Assembly: GCA_030603375.1 (NCBI GenBank)
Contig: JAUVXY010000059.1
Coordinates: 1 to 8,640 of the forward strand
Direction of reading: 5' to 3'
DNA from: Actinomycetes bacterium
GTDB lineage: Bacteria > Actinomycetota > Humimicrobiia > Humimicrobiales > Humimicrobiaceae
Length of the DNA: 8,640 nucleotides
Position numbers and translations under genes: made by a program. Position 1 is the stretch's first letter; each line of letters starts with the position of its first letter. This document shows positions 6,607 through 8,640 of the stretch, one piece after another. Under the pieces are notes generated by a model. That model was not told the origin of the DNA, did not search any database, and worked only from the letters and a program-made list of their open reading frames with translations.

Positions 6607-7734
6607 ATGTTTAGGTCTTCAGTGAGATTATTTAAGATATATGGAATAGAAATAAGGCTTGACTACAGCTGGTTTATTATATTCGCACTGATTGCTTACT
6701 ATTTCGGGTTTGACTATTTTCCAAGAGTACTGCCTGCTCTAAAACCGGGGTATATGATAATAATAACAATTGTAACTACACTATTATTTTTCTTTTCTGT
6801 CCTGTTTCACGAAATGAGTCATTCCATAGTTGCTATAAAGAATGGAGTTCCTGTAAAAAGAATATCATTATTTATTTTTGGTGGAATGGCACAAATTGAA
6901 AAGGAGCCAGATACTCCGCAGAGTGAATTTATTATAGCAATTGCGGGTCCGGCGGCAAGCTTTTTTTTGGCTGCAGTATTTGGCATTATATGGGCTTTTG
7001 CCAAAAATATTGGAGTCATAGGAGAGCCTGTTAAATATCTTGCTTTAATTAATATTATGCTTGGTGCATTTAATCTTCTGCCGGGGTATCCTCTTGACGG
7101 AGGAAGGGTTCTAAGGTCAATAGTATGGAAAACTTCTGGAAGCCTTAAGCAGGCAACTTTTGTAGCTTCAACTGCGGGAAGGGTCATAGGGTTTATGATT
7201 GTTGCTGTAGGAATTTTCTTTTTCTTTGTGGGCAATTTATTAAATGGCATATGGCTGGTCTTCATTGGATGGTTCTTGCAAACATCGTCACAGATGAGTT
7301 ACAGACAGCTTATTTTTGAAACTTCAATAAAGGGGATAAAAATAAAAAATATAGTAAATAAAAATGTTACCAGTGTCCCAGGAGATATAACAATAGAAGA
7401 CCTGGTAAATAATTATTTTATGAAATATAAATATGGGAGGTTTCCCGTAGTTGAGGATTTTGAAAGCGAAAGGCTCATAGGTGTTATTTCTTTACATGAC
7501 ATAAAAAATGTTCCCAGGGAAGGTTGGAAAAGCACAAAAGTTGGGGATATAGTAAAGTCAGTATCAGAAAATGAAAAGGTTAGTATGAATATGGAAGTAT
7601 CTGATGCCATAAAGAGGATGAGTAAAGATGGCCTGAGCCATTTAGTTGTAGTATCAGGGAATAAATTAATAGGAATAATTACCAAAAGTGATGTTATGAG
7701 GTTTATCAAGCTCAGGTCAGAACTCTACCAGTAG
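6607..7734 (+). CDS. Site-2 protease family protein (M50 zinc metalloprotease) with two CBS domains
   Basis: This is an intramembrane zinc protease that would cut a transmembrane substrate, such as an anti-sigma factor or membrane regulator, within the bilayer. Of its 375 residues, the first 230 form several membrane helices with the zinc-binding HEMSH at 68-72 and the third ligand in NLLPGYPLDGG (D164). The GP in IAIAGPAASF is also conserved in the family. Residues about 240-305 and 312-370 are two CBS domains, the second ending GIITKSDVMRF. This layout matches the M. tuberculosis Rip3 / SpoIVFB-like branch, where CBS domains are thought to sense adenine nucleotides. The ATG at 6607 follows AGGGA by 9 nt. 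No PDZ domain is present. It may be transcribed alone, since a likely separate promoter precedes the next gene. The substrate cannot be inferred from the window. Confidence 0.94.
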   Translation: MFRSSVRLFKIYGIEIRLDYSWFIIFALIAYYFGFDYFPRVLPALKPGYMIIITIVTTLLFFFSVLFHEMSHSIVAIKNGVPVKRISLFIFGGMAQIEKEPDTPQSEFIIAIAGPAASFFLAAVFGIIWAFAKNIGVIGEPVKYLALINIMLGAFNLLPGYPLDGGRVLRSIVWKTSGSLKQATFVASTAGRVIGFMIVAVGIFFFFVGNLLNGIWLVFIGWFLQTSSQMSYRQLIFETSIKGIKIKNIVNKNVTSVPGDITIEDLVNNYFMKYKYGRFPVVEDFESERLIGVISLHDIKNVPREGWKSTKVGDIVKSVSENEKVSMNMEVSDAIKRMSKDGLSHLVVVSGNKLIGIITKSDVMRFIKLRSELYQ

Positions 7735-7743
7735 AGCTATTTT
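7723..7743 (+). terminator. Weak candidate terminator overlapping the site-2 protease stop codon
   Basis: CTCTAC (7723-7728) and GTAGAG (7731-7736) are perfect complements around the stop codon TAG, giving a 5-bp stem with a 4-nt loop, followed by a short T4 run (7740-7743). The stem is short and the T-tract poor. Confidence 0.25.
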
Positions 7744-7779
7744 GGCTGCAGCATTGTATTGGCAAGACAACTTATCTGG

Positions 7780-7808
7780 TTCAATATAAATCTTAAATAG
7801 TTTATAAT
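7780..7808 (+). promoter_or_regulatory. Candidate promoter for the YtxH-type gene
   Basis: A perfect TATAAT (7803-7808) lies 17 nt after TTCAAT (7780-7785, three of six matches to the -35 consensus). Transcription would begin near 7815, about 33 nt before the preferred ATG at 7848. The surrounding DNA is AT-rich. Confidence 0.45.
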
Positions 7809-7847
7809 AAATATATATAAAATTTATTGTTAATGGAGTTGGAACAA

Positions 7848-8138
7848 ATGACTAAATTTAAAGAAAGTAGCAGGTCAGGTGAGAAAAGTTCTACAGAAGC
7901 AATGTTTGCAATTGTTTTTTCCTTGTTTGCAGGGTTTGCTCTTGGGTTGCTTTTTGCCCCTCAGTCAGGGAAAAAGACAATAAGAGATTTGACTGCTAAG
8001 TTGAGAGAACTGGGGGATAGGGGAAAGTTTGCCTTAGTGGAAGCAAAAGTAATGAGCGAAGAATTACTTGAAAAAAGTAAGGAAAGAGTTGAAAAAGTAT
8101 CCTCAAAAATTAAAAGTAAAATAGAACCTGATGAATAA
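7848..8138 (+). CDS. YtxH domain-containing small membrane protein
   Basis: This 96-residue protein has one membrane span near the N-terminus (about 19-36) ending in the YtxH signature GFALGLLFAPQSGKKTIRDL, then a charged, lysine- and glutamate-rich helical tail that probably forms a coiled coil in the cytoplasm. YtxH proteins are widespread, and in Bacillus some are general-stress proteins, but no molecular function is established. I chose the ATG at 7848 because GGAG (7835-7838) sits 9 nt upstream. Longer forms from ATG 7833 or TTG 7827 lack a usable ribosome binding site and would run through this GGAG. It lies 113 nt after the site-2 protease gene with a plausible promoter between, so it is probably an independent unit. 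The next 114 nt, before the tRNA cluster, hold only the tRNA promoter candidate. Confidence 0.87.
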   Translation: MTKFKESSRSGEKSSTEAMFAIVFSLFAGFALGLLFAPQSGKKTIRDLTAKLRELGDRGKFALVEAKVMSEELLEKSKERVEKVSSKIKSKIEPDE

Positions 8139-8161
8139 AATAGAATTTACCTGTGGGCTTA

Positions 8162-8190
8162 TTGACATAGATATTTTGCTATAGTAGACT
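8162..8190 (+). promoter_or_regulatory. Candidate promoter of the tRNA cluster
   Basis: A perfect -35 box TTGACA (8162-8167) is followed 17 nt later by TAGACT (8185-8190), a four-of-six -10 match. Transcription would start about 55 nt before tRNA-Lys. This is the only consensus -35 seen in this gap. Confidence 0.5.
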
Positions 8191-8252
8191 TTACATTTGC
8201 TGTTTATGGAAAATACTAAATTATTTGGATCATAAGCAGTATTGTACTTTAA

Positions 8253-8328
8253 GGGCCGTTAGCTCAGTTGGTAGAGCACCGGACTTTTAATCCGGGTGTC
8301 GAAGGTTCGAATCCTTCACGGCTCACCA
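8253..8328 (+). tRNA. tRNA-Lys (anticodon TTT)
   Basis: The full cloverleaf can be drawn by hand over 76 nt: acceptor GGGCCGT / ACGGCTC (one G-U at pair 2-71), D-stem GCTC / GAGC with an 8-nt loop, anticodon stem CCGGA / TCCGG with loop CTTTTAA (anticodon 8286-8288), variable loop GTGTC, and T-arm GAAGG-TTCGAAT-CCTTC. Discriminator A and CCA are encoded. Its last 21 nt, from T-loop C56 to the CCA end, are repeated exactly at 8475-8495. It is the first gene of a Lys-Glu-Val cluster. Confidence 0.98.
8308..8328 (+). repeat. Direct repeat, copy 1: 3' end of tRNA-Lys (att-like)
   Basis: This 21-nt stretch is the 3' end of tRNA-Lys from T-loop position 56 through CCA. An identical copy lies at 8475-8495. 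The T-loop to 3' end of tRNA genes is a favoured crossover site for tyrosine integrases (known of the class). Calling this pair att-like is an inference, because no integrase is present. Confidence 0.85.
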
Positions 8329-8370
8329 GATTTATATAAGTAAATGGTGGGTACAGTGGAGATAATTTAG

Positions 8371-8397
8371 GCAAACATGCCAGTGGTGCATGTTTGC
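8371..8397 (+). repeat. Perfect 10-bp hairpin in the tRNA-Lys/tRNA-Glu spacer
   Basis: GCAAACATGC (8371-8380) and GCATGTTTGC (8388-8397) are exact reverse complements around the 7-nt loop CAGTGGT. No T-tract follows, so it is not a standard intrinsic terminator, although it could stall polymerase or act as a processing site between tRNAs. It directly abuts the structured segment beginning at 8399 and may be one half of the same element. Confidence 0.8.
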
Positions 8398-8398
8398 A

Positions 8399-8481
8399 GG
8401 ATTCGAAAAGACGGACTGAAAGCGAAGCTGAAAGGAGTCTGCGGTTTTGTAGCGAGCGCAGCGAGACGAAAGACCGAATCC
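8399..8481 (+). repeat. Structured palindrome-bounded element (REP/MITE-like) beside the tRNA end duplication
   Basis: This 83-nt segment is bounded by GGATTCG (8399-8405) and its reverse complement CGAATCC (8475-8481). Inside are a 6-bp arm CGGACT / AGTCTG (8412-8417 and 8436-8441, one G-U), a direct repeat CTGAAAG (8416-8422, 8428-8434) and AGCGAG twice (8451-8456, 8460-8465). By hand count it has 44 G+C in 83 nt, clearly richer than the surrounding DNA. The right terminal arm is the first part of the repeated tRNA-Lys end. It resembles a small non-coding interspersed repeat, or a folded RNA in the tRNA transcript. I do not recognise a named family. Confidence 0.55.
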
Positions 8482-8495
8482 TTCACGGCTCACCA
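8475..8495 (+). repeat. Direct repeat, copy 2: orphan 3' end of tRNA-Lys
   Basis: This is an exact 21-nt copy of the tRNA-Lys 3' end, including CCA, lying 167 bp downstream of the original. It has no matching 5' acceptor strand, D-arm or anticodon arm upstream, so it cannot form a tRNA. It sits 8 nt before tRNA-Glu. Confidence 0.85.
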
Positions 8496-8503
8496 CTACG
8501 AGA

Positions 8504-8578
8504 GGCCTGTTCGTCTAGTGGTTAGGACAGTAGGTTTTCAACCTACCAACAGGAGTTCAATTCTCCTACAGGCTACCA
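8504..8578 (+). tRNA. tRNA-Glu (anticodon TTC)
   Basis: The cloverleaf fits 75 nt: acceptor GGCCTGT / ACAGGCT with a wobble G1-U72, D-stem GTCT / GGAC, anticodon stem GTAGG / CCTAC with loop TTTTCAA (anticodon 8537-8539), a 4-nt variable loop CAAC, T-arm AGGAG-TTCAATT-CTCCT, then encoded ACCA. The TC at positions 8-9 and the 4-nt variable loop match bacterial tRNA-Glu. Only 4 nt separate it from tRNA-Val, so the two are cotranscribed. Confidence 0.97.
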
Positions 8579-8582
8579 GAAT

Positions 8583-8640
8583 GGGCGTTTAGCTCAGTTG
8601 GGAGAGCACCTGCCTTACAAGCAGGGGGTCGCAGGTTCAA
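8583..8640 (+). tRNA. tRNA-Val (anticodon TAC), cut by the window edge
   Basis: Acceptor 5' strand GGGCGTT, D-arm GCTC / GAGC, anticodon stem CCTGC / GCAGG with loop CTTACAA (anticodon 8616-8618), variable loop GGGTC and the 5' T-stem GCAGG followed by TTCAA are visible. The 3' half of the T-arm and the acceptor lie beyond the window. Confidence 0.95.

Noticed and set aside
6819..7709. Minus-strand frames of 148 and 98 codons inside the site-2 protease gene
   Set aside because: They are antisense to the HEMSH/LDGG/CBS coding sequence and have no domain signal.
8475..8495. A second tRNA-Lys pseudogene
   Set aside because: Only the 21-nt 3' end matches. No acceptor 5' strand, D-arm or anticodon arm can be found upstream, so it is recorded as a repeat instead.
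8377..8592. Open frame of 71 codons across the tRNA spacer and tRNA-Glu
   Set aside because: It runs through the hairpin, the repeated tRNA end, all of tRNA-Glu and into tRNA-Val, has no ribosome binding site and is Arg-rich without a recognisable fold. It is a chance frame in structural RNA DNA.
1..8640. CRISPR array, insertion sequence or toxin-antitoxin pair
   Set aside because: No regularly spaced repeats, transposase or integrase motifs, or small paired genes of those kinds are present on either strand.

Overview
This is an AT-rich bacterial window in which every gene falls into a recognisable family. The coding style is low-GC and purine-rich, with many AGA/AGG arginine and ATA isoleucine codons, and the tRNA genes encode their own CCA ends. 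This suggests an uncultivated or lightly studied low-GC anaerobic bacterium. The sequence alone does not fix the phylum, and there is no rRNA or phylogenetic marker beyond ClpB.

Layout, left to right. (1) Positions 2-3509, plus strand: the 3' part of a zinc-finger-less DnaJ/CbpA-type co-chaperone, followed 28 nt later by a full-length ClpB disaggregase. This is a protein-disaggregation module whose DnaK/GrpE partners, if in the same operon, lie upstream of the window. (2) Positions 3560-6390, minus strand: a compact four-gene set read as MgtC/SapB membrane protein, YihY/BrkB membrane protein, Mut7-C RNase-domain zinc-ribbon protein, and PlsC-type acyltransferase. The last two junctions overlap by 4 nt. 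The set converges on clpB. (3) Positions 6391-6606: a divergent intergenic region with candidate promoters for both directions. (4) Positions 6607-8138, plus strand: a site-2 protease with two C-terminal CBS domains, then a small YtxH-type membrane protein with its own likely promoter. (5) Positions 8253 to the end: a tRNA cluster, Lys(TTT), Glu(TTC) and Val(TAC, cut by the window edge).

The most unusual part is between tRNA-Lys and tRNA-Glu. The last 21 nt of tRNA-Lys (T-loop C56 to the CCA end) occur a second time 167 bp downstream. Between the two copies lies a structured, GC-richer insert: a perfect 10-bp hairpin, then an 83-nt segment closed by a 7-bp inverted repeat whose right arm is the start of the duplicated tRNA end. 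It looks like the footprint of a small tRNA-associated repeat element or of a decayed integration event. No integrase or other mobility gene is present.

Most genes point to envelope and proteostasis housekeeping: ClpB with its J-protein handles aggregated protein, PlsC makes phospholipid, MgtC and YihY are inner-membrane proteins, and the site-2 protease performs intramembrane proteolysis. No complete novel defence, biosynthetic or mobile system is visible.
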